The position numbers and the translations under genes were made by a program. This document shows positions 1 through 8,304 of a DNA stretch of 64,000 nucleotides, piece by piece. This stretch comes from Paraglaciecola arctica BSs20135. GTDB taxonomy: Bacteria; Pseudomonadota; Gammaproteobacteria; Enterobacterales; Alteromonadaceae. Every line of letters starts with the position of its first letter. Position 1 is the stretch's first letter. Location: positions 62,001 to 126,000 of the forward strand of contig NZ_BAEO01000027.1 in the NCBI RefSeq assembly GCF_000314995.1, written 5' to 3'. The notes under the pieces are model-generated. The model made no database searches. It was not told the DNA's origin and saw only the letters and a list, made by a program, of their open reading frames with translations.

Positions 1-886
1 GTTGATCGCTACAGTACTTATCACAAAACACATAGCCGTTTCCGGTCCTATGTTGCAGCGGTATTCGCCATGTCCAACCTGCATCACGGGCCTTTGACAC
101 AGTATAGGGTGGCGTAGCGCCAACATTTTCAGTTTGCACCGCAACGGCGCGATTACAAGGTAGATAAGCAGACCAATCGTCGTATCCACAATTGAGGCTT
201 TGCTCAATCAATAAGCCTCTAAACCCTGAGCAATCTATGAAAAAGTCCCCTTGTATTTGTCGACCTGAGTTGAGTACCACGCTATGGATTTCGCCATTTG
301 CATTTTGTTCTACTGTTTCAACCTTGCCTTCGCTGCGCACCACGCCCAATTTCTCGGAAAACTTCCGCAGAAACTTGCCAACTAAAGCAGAATCAAGGTG
401 CAGGGCATATTGCGCTCCGGCTAAGGGAGTGCCGGCGGCTTTAAAAGGTAGAAAAAACCGCCCTTGCTCAGACAAAACTGCTTCAGGTGAATGGGCCATT
501 AGAGGGGGGGTATCCCCTTCGGCCTGAGATTTTAACCAAAGCTGATAAAAATCATGGCCGTCAATAATGCTGCCAATGCTGCCGAAGGGATGAAAATAGG
601 ATCCGCCTTTTATGCGCCAATCTTCAAATTGTATGCCCCATTTAAAACTAGCCTGAGTAGCTTTAATAAATTCGACTTCATCTATGCCCAAACTTCTAAT
701 AGTAGCCAAAAGCGGAGGAATGGTAGCTTCGCCCACGCCAATAATGCCAATTTCATCGGACTCTACCAGTTCTATTTGCACATCTTTTTGCTTGAATATA
801 TTGCCTAGAGTTGCCGCGGCTATCCAGCCAGCAGTTCCGCCCCCAACGATAACAATTTTCTTGATGGGATCTTGAGTCGGTTTCAT
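1..886 (-). CDS. flavin-dependent halogenase family protein, C-terminus cut by window edge
   Basis: About 295 N-terminal residues are visible and the reading frame runs off the left edge. It opens with the FAD-binding GGGTAGW motif, followed by GVGEATIP and a lysine in FKWGIQFEDW that lines up with the catalytic Lys79 of PrnA. The WxWxIP signature of tryptophan halogenases is present as WTWRIP. I chose the ATG at 886 because a GGA lies 8 nt upstream; an in-frame ATG at 895 is possible. It sits 40 bp downstream of a full-length paralogue on the same strand and is probably co-transcribed with it. Family members halogenate indole-type or phenolic substrates with FADH2 from a separate reductase. 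The real substrate is unknown. Confidence 0.9.
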   Translation of the reverse strand, partial: MKPTQDPIKKIVIVGGGTAGWIAAATLGNIFKQKDVQIELVESDEIGIIGVGEATIPPLLATIRSLGIDEVEFIKATQASFKWGIQFEDWRIKGGSYFHPFGSIGSIIDGHDFYQLWLKSQAEGDTPPLMAHSPEAVLSEQGRFFLPFKAAGTPLAGAQYALHLDSALVGKFLRKFSEKLGVVRSEGKVETVEQNANGEIHSVVLNSGRQIQGDFFIDCSGFRGLLIEQSLNCGYDDWSAYLPCNRAVAVQTENVGATPPYTVSKARDAGWTWRIPLQHRTGNGYVFCDKYCSDQ

Positions 887-926
887 AAGTAACATCCATT
901 GGCTGGCGGGAAAGTTTTATTCAACA

Positions 927-2450
927 TTACTGTGTATTAGCCTTATAGGCACAAAAACGGCTTAGGAATTCAAGGTGGGAAGGCACCGGTGTAACCATAT
1001 TTTTAATAGCGCTGCGCATTTTCGCCAGATTGGTATTTAAATATTCTGTCGGCATATTATCTACTTCAGCAGCATAAGTGTCTGGCAAATAATTAAACCC
1101 AGAATAAATGGCTAACCAACTATCAGGACCGAATATTTCCCAAGGGGAGCGACTTAGATCTCCCACGGATTTAAAGGCCTGCATCTTTTCGTTTAAGCTA
1201 TCCGGCACCGACATTTCCCGGCAATATCGCCACATAGGTGAGTCATCTCTTTGATTGGCTTTGTAGTGCAAGATTATAAAGTCTCTTACTCTCTCGTATT
1301 CAGTGGCGGTGACCTGATTAAATTTATCTACTTCGGTTTGACTAAAGGCAGCTTTGGGGAAAGATTGAATGATCTTATCTATAGCCGTCTCTACCAAAGC
1401 AATACTGGTACTTTCTAGAGGTTCAAGGAAGCCTGCCGCCAAACCAACCGCAATACAGTTTTTATGCCATGCATTCTTACGTCGACCTGGCTTAAACGAG
1501 AATTGGCGAGGTGAATGCAGGGCTTTGCCGTCTAAATTTTCAATTAGGGTTTGCAGGGCATCATCGTCGCTTATGTATTGACTACTATATACATGGCCAT
1601 TGCCGCTTCTGTGTTGTAAAGGGATTTTCCACTGCCAGCCGGCTTGATGCGCTTTGGCTATGGTGCGGGGAATAGGCGCGCCAACAGATTCAGTTTGCAC
1701 TGCAAACGCTTTGTCACATAGCAGCCATTGGCTCCAATCTTCAAATCCGCAATGCAGGGCTTTTTCTATAAGCAGACCGGCAAAGCCTGAACAGTCAATA
1801 AACAAGTCACCGTTTATTTGTCGGCCATCTTCAAGTTGCAGGGTTTTAATATCACCGTTTTGTGAATCTAACACTACTTCGGCGATTTTACCGTCAATGG
1901 CGGTGATGTTGTTTTTTATGGCGTGAGTACGCATCAAATCAGCAAAAAGAGCGGCGTCAAAATGTAAGGCCCAGTCAAAAATCTGCAAAGCTGATTCTGG
2001 CTTTGGGGAGGGAAAACAAAATTTATCCTGCTTGGCTAAATTCACGCCCAGGGAATAATCGGCTAAATCACTTGCATTACCTGTTTGCTGGGCCTTGAGC
2101 CAATAGTGATGAAATGGCGTATCCTTGACCGGTAAGCCAAATAAACCGAAGGGGTGGATAAAGGAACTGCCTGGGCTGTGCCAGTCTTGGAATTCTATGC
2201 CTAACTTGCAAGTAGCGTTAGTGGCGCGGATCACGTCTATGTCGGAGAAACCTAATTTATTATAAAAACGTCGTAGAGTAGGAATGGTGGCTTCGCCAAC
2301 GCCAATTGTGCCCAGTTGGGATGATTCAACTAAGGTGATTTGAACCGGCGTATCAAGGAAGTGTTGGCAAAGGGCGGCGGCTGTCATCCAACCGGCAGTA
2401 CCACCACCCACTATGACAATTGAAGAAATTTGTTGCTCTACTGCAGCCAT
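927..2450 (-). CDS. flavin-dependent halogenase (tryptophan halogenase family)
   Basis: This is a 507-residue protein of usual family length. Visible motifs are the dinucleotide-binding GGGTAGW (15-21), GVGEATIP near 50, Lys82 in CKLGIEFQDW (equivalent to PrnA Lys79), the DCSG segment (219-222), WQWKIP at 272-277, and Glu346 in FLEPLESTS, which matches the second catalytic residue of PrnA. All hallmark residues are therefore kept, which suggests an active halogenase. An AAGG sequence lies 11 nt before the ATG. It follows the TonB-dependent receptor gene on the same strand, separated by a terminator, and precedes a second halogenase. Receptor-linked halogenases of this family are known from Xanthomonas and Caulobacterales; a link to uptake of the receptor's ligand is inference. 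Confidence 0.92.
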   Translation of the reverse strand: MAAVEQQISSIVIVGGGTAGWMTAAALCQHFLDTPVQITLVESSQLGTIGVGEATIPTLRRFYNKLGFSDIDVIRATNATCKLGIEFQDWHSPGSSFIHPFGLFGLPVKDTPFHHYWLKAQQTGNASDLADYSLGVNLAKQDKFCFPSPKPESALQIFDWALHFDAALFADLMRTHAIKNNITAIDGKIAEVVLDSQNGDIKTLQLEDGRQINGDLFIDCSGFAGLLIEKALHCGFEDWSQWLLCDKAFAVQTESVGAPIPRTIAKAHQAGWQWKIPLQHRSGNGHVYSSQYISDDDALQTLIENLDGKALHSPRQFSFKPGRRKNAWHKNCIAVGLAAGFLEPLESTSIALVETAIDKIIQSFPKAAFSQTEVDKFNQVTATEYERVRDFIILHYKANQRDDSPMWRYCREMSVPDSLNEKMQAFKSVGDLSRSPWEIFGPDSWLAIYSGFNYLPDTYAAEVDNMPTEYLNTNLAKMRSAIKNMVTPVPSHLEFLSRFCAYKANTQ

Positions 2451-2501
2451 CTCGTTGTTAACCTTCTCGACATCGACAAATTTATTGTTGTGCTAAGACA
2501 C

Positions 2502-2529
2502 AATATACGGGTAGCCAATTTATTTGCAA
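2502..2529 (-). promoter_or_regulatory. candidate sigma-70 promoter for the halogenase pair
   Basis: On the minus strand TTGCAA (2529-2524) is followed after 16 nt by TATATT (2507-2502), about 50 bp upstream of the halogenase start. It lies just beyond the terminator of the receptor gene, so it could drive the halogenases independently. This is a pattern match only. Confidence 0.4.
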
Positions 2530-2550
2530 AAATTACTAAGTAATACCAAT

Positions 2551-2582
2551 TAAAAAAACCGCCACACAAAGTGTGGCGGTTT
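2551..2582 (-). terminator. rho-independent terminator after the TonB-dependent receptor gene
   Basis: A perfect 12-bp stem (2556-2567 with 2571-2582) with a 3-nt loop is followed on the minus strand by a run of seven T. It ends or attenuates the receptor transcript before the halogenase genes. Confidence 0.85.
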
Positions 2583-2620
2583 GAAAGTGTTAAGCAAAGC
2601 TTAACATTCGACACACAAAT

Positions 2621-5600
2621 TTAGAAATTAACACGTGTTCCTAGCGTCCAGCGGGCTTCATACTCGTTTTGAAAAGCTTTCTGAGAAGAGAATTCCAGAT
2701 AAGTCTGTTGATACTCTTCAAGTATGTTTGAGCCGTTAATATATACGCTTACATTCTCGTTTATATTGTAGGTGGCACTGATATCCAGCTGCGAATAGGT
2801 GTCTTGATATAGTGCTTGACCGCCTACTGCACCAATTGAACCTACAGTGATTAGACGCGGGCTAATGGAGTTCCATGCTATACGGGCAGAGAAATCTTCC
2901 TGCTCATACCATACAACAAGGTTATAAGTGTCCTCAGACATGCCTTGGAAGGGCAGTTCACCACCATCTGCAGCTTTGGTTGGTTGTGAACTATCTGCAT
3001 AGGTATAGTTCACATCAAATCCGAGGTTACTTAAAAACGCGTTATCCAGGAAATCACTCAAGGCCACCTTGGCACCTACCTCAAAACCACTTACATCACC
3101 GCCGTCCCCTTGTACTTGAGTGGCAAAAGGCCAGGGCCCGCGGCGAATGCCATCGGCATCGGGCTCATCAATCATGATTGTGCCACCTGTAGTGAAACTT
3201 TCGATGTCAATTTTGTAGGTGGCAAGGAACATCATAGAGGCTTCTCCCGTATACCACTCAGCCGACAATGACAGGTTTTCTGAGCGCCATGGATTCAATC
3301 CCGGGTTGCCGTTTAAGGTGCCGCTGACTACACGTAAACAATCACAGTCTTCGTTATTCACTCGGCCCACGGTTTTACCACCGCCCCAATTTGACAAATT
3401 TAATGGCTGCATATTTTTAGCATAGGCAGCACGAATAATCACATCTTCTGAAGCGGCCAGAGCCAAGTTCAAAGAGGGTAAATAATCGGTATAGCTGCGT
3501 TCGGTTACCGCATCCCCCGTATCCGGGCCTAAACCACTATGTGGTAGGCTGGCGCCGACTATGTTCTGCTTAACATAGAGGTCGGTTTCAACCACTTTCA
3601 TGCCCACGTTACCGCTGACTATGCCATGTTCAAAATTGGCTTGTAGAAAATAATTGGTTTCGTCCAGTTGTACATCATAGGTGGCACCACCATTTTCGGT
3701 ACGTGCAACATTACCAAAGGTGTTCAAATGCCACTGGCGGGGGTCACGGAAGTTTTCCGGATCAATTGACCACACACCAGGAATACCAGTTACACTGCCA
3801 AAATTGGTTTGATAAGACACTGTGGCATGTTCGTCTAAACGTGTCGGAGGCAATAAGGTATAAGGCACCCAAGTACCAGCAGCTAAGTCACCCACAGCTT
3901 CAGCCAAATATTCACCGGCGGCAGGATTTCCCTCACAGCCTGCAGTATTAATAAATTGATCCACTGCCTTCCACTGGGCGATGTCGCAACCATCACCGAA
4001 GTTAGAGGTATAGGTAAATTGGTCGTGATCGACCAGACGTTCACTGACTCGCACACCAAAGTCGACACTGGTAATATAGTCATTGTTTTCCAATGCATAA
4101 TTCCATTTAGAACTGAAAGTATTGATCTCACCTGTGTCATCGGTATTACCCTCAGAAGAGAAAGCACCAATGTGGTAGGAGTCTAAATCGGCCATGTAAT
4201 CGGCAACAGAGCGTGAACCTTTTCCACCATTAACCATTTGTTCAAAACCGCTAAAGACCGGATGTTCGCCCGATGCGTCATAACCAAGAATAAATTGGTC
4301 TTCGATGCCGCCCGGTGCAAAGCTGGCATAACAACCACCGGCGGCACCAACTATGTCTTCACCGTTTACACAATTTTCTCCCTGAGAGAATGCGCCAGGG
4401 CCGGTGACTAGTGTACCCTTGTCTATGCTTAACATGTCACCTTCACCGTAACCGTGACGCATTTTGGCTGTGGCTCTGGCCCGGGTCATTCTTACCTGAC
4501 CGGTTAATGCCCCGCCGTTGTCGTAGTCTAGCTGTAGGTTAAAATTATGGGATTTTTCTTCGTTATTATTGACCTGGGTGAATGACTGCAAACGATAAGA
4601 TTTCATGTCAAAGGCGTTAACCGCGCCCCATGAATCACCGTTTTGATCAGTAAATGTATCACCCGTCCAGCCGTCAGCCGTGGGGTAAGCGTAGTCATTA
4701 AAGGAATTCCAGCGGTTGTTTTGTGACAAACCACGTTTCGCGTTAAAACGGTCTTGTTGGGTATAAAAATAATCTGCAGTTAGAGTGAAACCTTCGCCTA
4801 AGTCTGCCTGAGCCGATACCTGAAAGGCATCCCGTTTACGCTCTTCGGCCTTGTTAAAAGCAGCAAAACCTTGAGGTACAACATGACGAGTGTCTTCACC
4901 ACGGGGGTTTTGGCCCCAAGTAAAGTTGTTATTGGCCGCACCAATTCCGCCGTCTTCAGAGGTATCAAAATAACCACTATAATCGGTGGCTAAGTTAACT
5001 TCAGAGGTGACAGCAGAAAATAACACGCCAAATTTGTCCGCCCGATAACTAACCAAGCCGTTAAGACTCGGATCAGATTCTTTACTGATCGAACCTTGAG
5101 TCACTTCAGCTCCGCCTGCGAAGGTAAAGCCCTCTTCCATATCAAAGGGACGGCGGGTTTTTAAATCGATTGAGCCGGAAATACCAGCGGCACTGTGTTT
5201 GGCCTCACTAGATTTATACACATCTACGCCCGAGAATAATTGAGAGGGTAAATCGCCAAAATCAGCACCCGAAGCGTCAATAGTAGTGGCGCTTAGAAAT
5301 ACTTCCCCGTTCATGGTGGTGTCAACCTGAGGCAAACCACGAATGGCTACAGGGCCACCTTCACCGGCTGTGCGTACAATTTGCACCCCTGTTATACGTT
5401 GCAGTGAATCGGCAATGGTCACATCTGGCAATTTACCAATGTCTTCTGCGGCAATGGCGTCTACCTGTGATGATGCAAAGCGTTTGGCATTGATGCTGAC
5501 AATAGTACTGCCGCGAATACCGCTAATTTGGATGATTTCCAAATCCTTATCAACAGTTTCGGCTTCTTGAGCAACTATTGAAGTGGACAGCAATGTGGCG

Positions 5601-5674
5601 CTAGCTGCGCTAATACACAGTGCGACCTTAATGCTGTGGGATACTTTAGTTAGTCTTGTTTTGTTTGTGTTCAC
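2621..5674 (-). CDS. TonB-dependent receptor, Xanthomonas/Caulobacter type
   Basis: A 1017-residue outer-membrane receptor. It has a signal peptide (cleavage likely after SIVA-Q near residue 36), a TonB-box-like segment (EIIQISGIRGS, about 46-56), a plug domain (about 65-175, with the typical IGKLPDVTIADSLQRITGVQ stretch), and a long beta-barrel ending in phenylalanine (GTRVNF), as expected for BamA-dependent insertion. The start is GTG at 5674, with GAGGA about 8 nt upstream. The length and plug style match the subfamily that imports oligosaccharides and other large nutrients in Alteromonadales, Xanthomonas and Caulobacter; the ligand cannot be told from the sequence. Two LacI-type operators lie 29 and 93 bp upstream of the start codon, so repression by the neighbouring LacI protein is likely. 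Confidence 0.95.
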   Translation of the reverse strand: MNTNKTRLTKVSHSIKVALCISAASATLLSTSIVAQEAETVDKDLEIIQISGIRGSTIVSINAKRFASSQVDAIAAEDIGKLPDVTIADSLQRITGVQIVRTAGEGGPVAIRGLPQVDTTMNGEVFLSATTIDASGADFGDLPSQLFSGVDVYKSSEAKHSAAGISGSIDLKTRRPFDMEEGFTFAGGAEVTQGSISKESDPSLNGLVSYRADKFGVLFSAVTSEVNLATDYSGYFDTSEDGGIGAANNNFTWGQNPRGEDTRHVVPQGFAAFNKAEERKRDAFQVSAQADLGEGFTLTADYFYTQQDRFNAKRGLSQNNRWNSFNDYAYPTADGWTGDTFTDQNGDSWGAVNAFDMKSYRLQSFTQVNNNEEKSHNFNLQLDYDNGGALTGQVRMTRARATAKMRHGYGEGDMLSIDKGTLVTGPGAFSQGENCVNGEDIVGAAGGCYASFAPGGIEDQFILGYDASGEHPVFSGFEQMVNGGKGSRSVADYMADLDSYHIGAFSSEGNTDDTGEINTFSSKWNYALENNDYITSVDFGVRVSERLVDHDQFTYTSNFGDGCDIAQWKAVDQFINTAGCEGNPAAGEYLAEAVGDLAAGTWVPYTLLPPTRLDEHATVSYQTNFGSVTGIPGVWSIDPENFRDPRQWHLNTFGNVARTENGGATYDVQLDETNYFLQANFEHGIVSGNVGMKVVETDLYVKQNIVGASLPHSGLGPDTGDAVTERSYTDYLPSLNLALAASEDVIIRAAYAKNMQPLNLSNWGGGKTVGRVNNEDCDCLRVVSGTLNGNPGLNPWRSENLSLSAEWYTGEASMMFLATYKIDIESFTTGGTIMIDEPDADGIRRGPWPFATQVQGDGGDVSGFEVGAKVALSDFLDNAFLSNLGFDVNYTYADSSQPTKAADGGELPFQGMSEDTYNLVVWYEQEDFSARIAWNSISPRLITVGSIGAVGGQALYQDTYSQLDISATYNINENVSVYINGSNILEEYQQTYLEFSSQKAFQNEYEARWTLGTRVNF

Positions 5675-5702
5675 TATTAGAGTCCTCGTGTTTGGTATTT
5701 TA

Positions 5703-5716
5703 TGACAGCGTTGTCA
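5703..5716. promoter_or_regulatory. LacI-family operator, copy 1
   Basis: TGACAGCGTTGTCA, a near-perfect palindrome centred on CG, as usual for LacI-family operators. It lies 29 bp upstream of the receptor start. An AT-rich TATAAA sequence on the minus strand lies directly upstream of it, so bound repressor would block the start of transcription. Confidence 0.85.
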
Positions 5717-5766
5717 TCTACTGATTTATAAAAAATGAAAACCTGTCTTTATATGTGAATTATTAG

Positions 5767-5780
5767 TGACAGCGTTGTCA
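5767..5780. promoter_or_regulatory. LacI-family operator, copy 2
   Basis: This copy is identical to the sequence at 5703-5716 and is offset from it by 64 bp, close to six helical turns. That fits binding on the same face of the DNA and possible short-range looping across the receptor promoter. Confidence 0.85.
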
Positions 5781-6412
5781 TTCAGGGCAAACTTACAACA
5801 CAGAGAAACATAAGGCAAACATAAATTACAATTTATTAACAAATGCTTTTTGTATTTGCAGAGCGAGAGCATACTTTTATAGGCCGCTAATTTTCAGTGA
5901 ACAGATCCTCAATTCAGTAATCAGGGCATTGGTCATGAGCTTTATCCGCTATCTAGTTATCAATCTAAAAATAATATTTTGGAGATAAATTTTCTTGTGG
6001 CGTTACCTAGATATGAATATTTATCTAAAATTAATAACAGCGCTATATGTGTTAAACCATTATTGGTGACAGCGTTGTCATTTATAGGTAATCTAATTAA
6101 AATAAATAGTTGTGCAACAAATTTCACAAAACCAACATTAATTGACTTGTACGATTAAACTATAAATAGGCTGCTTTTCATTCAAAAAATAAGACCTAAA
6201 AACTAATTAAGTTACTGAAATAAATGAGTTTCTGTTTGTGTTGGGATCGGGGGTTATCGTTAGGATCACAATCTAAAAATTGTATTGGTGCGATGATTTT
6301 TACAAAAGTAACACAAGGTAACTTGTGGTTTATCCATTACAATGCTTTTTCTATTGTCATGGATAAGCTTTTAGTTATTATCTAGGCTTAGCGTTAATGG
6401 CTAATTATACAA
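5781..6412. other. intergenic region upstream of the LacI-family gene
   Basis: An AT-rich gap of about 630 bp without a convincing reading frame. Apart from the operator copy at 6067-6080 I see no clear promoter, hairpin terminator or repeat. The regulator's promoter must lie here, but no -35/-10 pair stands out. Confidence 0.5.
6067..6080. promoter_or_regulatory. LacI-family operator, copy 3
   Basis: Third identical TGACAGCGTTGTCA, exactly 300 bp from copy 2 and about 350 bp before the LacI-family gene. It may serve autoregulation of the regulator or a larger repression loop. Confidence 0.8.
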
Positions 6413-6430
6413 ATGGTGCTTGATACTGTG

Positions 6431-7477
6431 ATGAAAACAAAAACTACCATTAAAGAAGTGGCTGAATTAGCTGGTGTGTCTTTTAAAACCGTTTCCCGTG
6501 TAATCAATAATGAAGGGTCGGTCCGTAAGGAAACCTTGCAAAAGGTTAACGACGCTATTAGTGAATTAAACTATCAGCCTAATAATGCTGCGCGAAATTT
6601 AGCGGGAAATAAATCTTATTCTCTAGGGTATGTTTACGACAACCCTAACGCCTATTATGTTCTCGACATGCAAAATGGAATATTGGCGGAATGTAGAGAG
6701 CGAGGCTATGAACTGGTGATCCATCCTTGTTCCGCCAATAACAAACATATTGTAGATGAATTAGCGACTATGATTAAACGTTCACAATTGGCTGGATTGA
6801 TTATTTCACCACCGCTATCAGAAATGCCGGAAGTGCTTAGCGGCTTAGATGCAATGAATATTCCGTTTATTCGAATTATCTCAGCCAGTGAAGTGAGTCA
6901 AGAGTCGTCTCCTTGCGTGTATATTAATGACCGTGATGCAGCCTTTGATATCACCGAGCACTTAATCGAACAAGGCCATACTAAGATTGCGTTTTTACGA
7001 GGGGACGATAATCACCGTTCGAGTCATGAGCGTAAGATAGGTTATTTAAATGCTTTAAAGAAGCACGATATATCCATTAATGAGGATTATCAGATTGATG
7101 GCTCTTATTCATTTGAGTTTGGCGTTCAAGGAGCGAAACAATTATTGTCCTTGTCAGAGCCTCCTACTGGGATATTTTCGTGTAACGATGAAATAGCAGC
7201 AGGTGCGTTATTTGCAGTGCGCTTGCAAGGGCTTAATGTGCCTGATGATATGGCGATTGCAGGTTTTGAGGATAGTCCATTCTCCCGCCAAACTTGGCCC
7301 ATGTTAACTACTGCAGCACAGCCAACTAATACTATTGCCCGTAAAGCTGCCGCGTCTTTGATCCAGCATTTAGTGCATTTACGTTCTCCTAAAACTAGTG
7401 TCGATAGCATTCCTCATTTGCATTATAGGCCGCAATTAGTTAAACGAGAATCAACTCTTTCAGTACCTTCGAAATGA
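6431..7477 (+). CDS. LacI-family transcriptional regulator
   Basis: About 348 residues. The N-terminal helix-turn-helix reads TIKEVAELAGVSFKTVSRVIN, followed by the hinge helix (NNAARNLAGN) and a periplasmic-binding-protein-like sensor domain to the end. I prefer the ATG at 6431, which places MKTKTTIKEVA at the N-terminus as in relatives; an ATG at 6413 adds six residues. Neither has a good ribosome binding site. It is divergent from the TonB-dependent receptor, and three copies of one CG-centred palindrome lie between them. Local control of the receptor, and perhaps of the halogenases, by a sugar-like inducer is the natural inference; the effector is unknown. Confidence 0.93.
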   Translation: MKTKTTIKEVAELAGVSFKTVSRVINNEGSVRKETLQKVNDAISELNYQPNNAARNLAGNKSYSLGYVYDNPNAYYVLDMQNGILAECRERGYELVIHPCSANNKHIVDELATMIKRSQLAGLIISPPLSEMPEVLSGLDAMNIPFIRIISASEVSQESSPCVYINDRDAAFDITEHLIEQGHTKIAFLRGDDNHRSSHERKIGYLNALKKHDISINEDYQIDGSYSFEFGVQGAKQLLSLSEPPTGIFSCNDEIAAGALFAVRLQGLNVPDDMAIAGFEDSPFSRQTWPMLTTAAQPTNTIARKAAASLIQHLVHLRSPKTSVDSIPHLHYRPQLVKRESTLSVPSK

Positions 7478-7634
7478 TTCTTTGACTAAACCTTTTGGTT
7501 ATTAATTGTCGACTGAGGTACTGATGCTTGGGTGCTAACCAATTCGTTGATATAAGTGTTGCTTGCTCATTTATCGATAGCTAATCTTCCGACATCTAAT
7601 TCAATTTAATATGTTTTTTGAACCTAGAGGCAGA

Positions 7635-7991
7635 TTACAACACCAAGTTTCTGGGAGGAGAGCGGCTAATAATAGTGGTTGAATCGAGATTTGTTTTTGC
7701 ACTATCTTCAGGTTGATAGACTAAAATGTAGCTGGCGATAAAAATTGCGTCACCCGCTTGCAGTGTGTATTCGCTCTCTAATACCTTACCGTTAATTTTG
7801 GTGCCATTTACTCCAAGATTTTGAATGACTCTATCGCTACCAACCGACTTGATAATGGCGTGTTTACGAGACACTTTTGAGTCTGGGATACTCACAACAC
7901 AATTTGCGTCGCGACCTAAAAGAAATTCACCATCGTCTAGTTTAAACGAGGCTTGAAGTTCATAGTTAGCGTACATATCTAGTCGAGCCAT
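7635..7991 (-). CDS. FHA domain protein
   Basis: A 118-residue protein made almost entirely of one forkhead-associated domain. The conserved residues are visible: LGRD (Gly-Arg, about 25-28), SRKH (about 41-44) and GVNGTKING (about 60-68), the set that binds phosphothreonine. There is no signal peptide or membrane segment, and the C-terminal 25 residues are polar and probably flexible. AGGAAATT precedes the ATG. It is divergent from the patatin/Dev operon. No Ser/Thr kinase gene is in the window, so its partner is not known. Confidence 0.85.
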   Translation of the reverse strand: MARLDMYANYELQASFKLDDGEFLLGRDANCVVSIPDSKVSRKHAIIKSVGSDRVIQNLGVNGTKINGKVLESEYTLQAGDAIFIASYILVYQPEDSAKTNLDSTTIISRSPPRNLVL

Positions 7992-8304
7992 AATTTCCTA
8001 TTACCTAGTGGTTCCAAAGTTAATCTCAACAACTTGGATGGAAAAATCATTATTTTACCGCTAGACAACTTAACCGACAATTTCCATTCCTTGTGTTTGG
8101 CAGTGTACTATTTTGTATGGAATTCGTACAGCGGCTTGTATACACTCCATTATAGGAATTTATAAAAAAATGTACCATAAACTGCAAGATTTAAAGTCAA
8201 TCCGTTAAGAACTGTTGATCTTAACTCAATTAGGCTTCTCAAATTTAGCTGTATTTGGCGAAGCCAATAGTTGGCCCTAAATTGATTGATGGAATAATAG
8301 ATAA
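7992..8304. other. divergent intergenic region between the FHA gene and the phospholipase operon
   Basis: 313 bp of AT-rich sequence. It must hold promoters for both directions, but no confident -35/-10 pair, operator palindrome or reading frame was identified. Confidence 0.4.

Noticed and set aside
3883-4170. Reading frame on the minus strand inside the TonB receptor gene
   Set aside because: It is an overlapping frame of the receptor with no independent start site or family resemblance.
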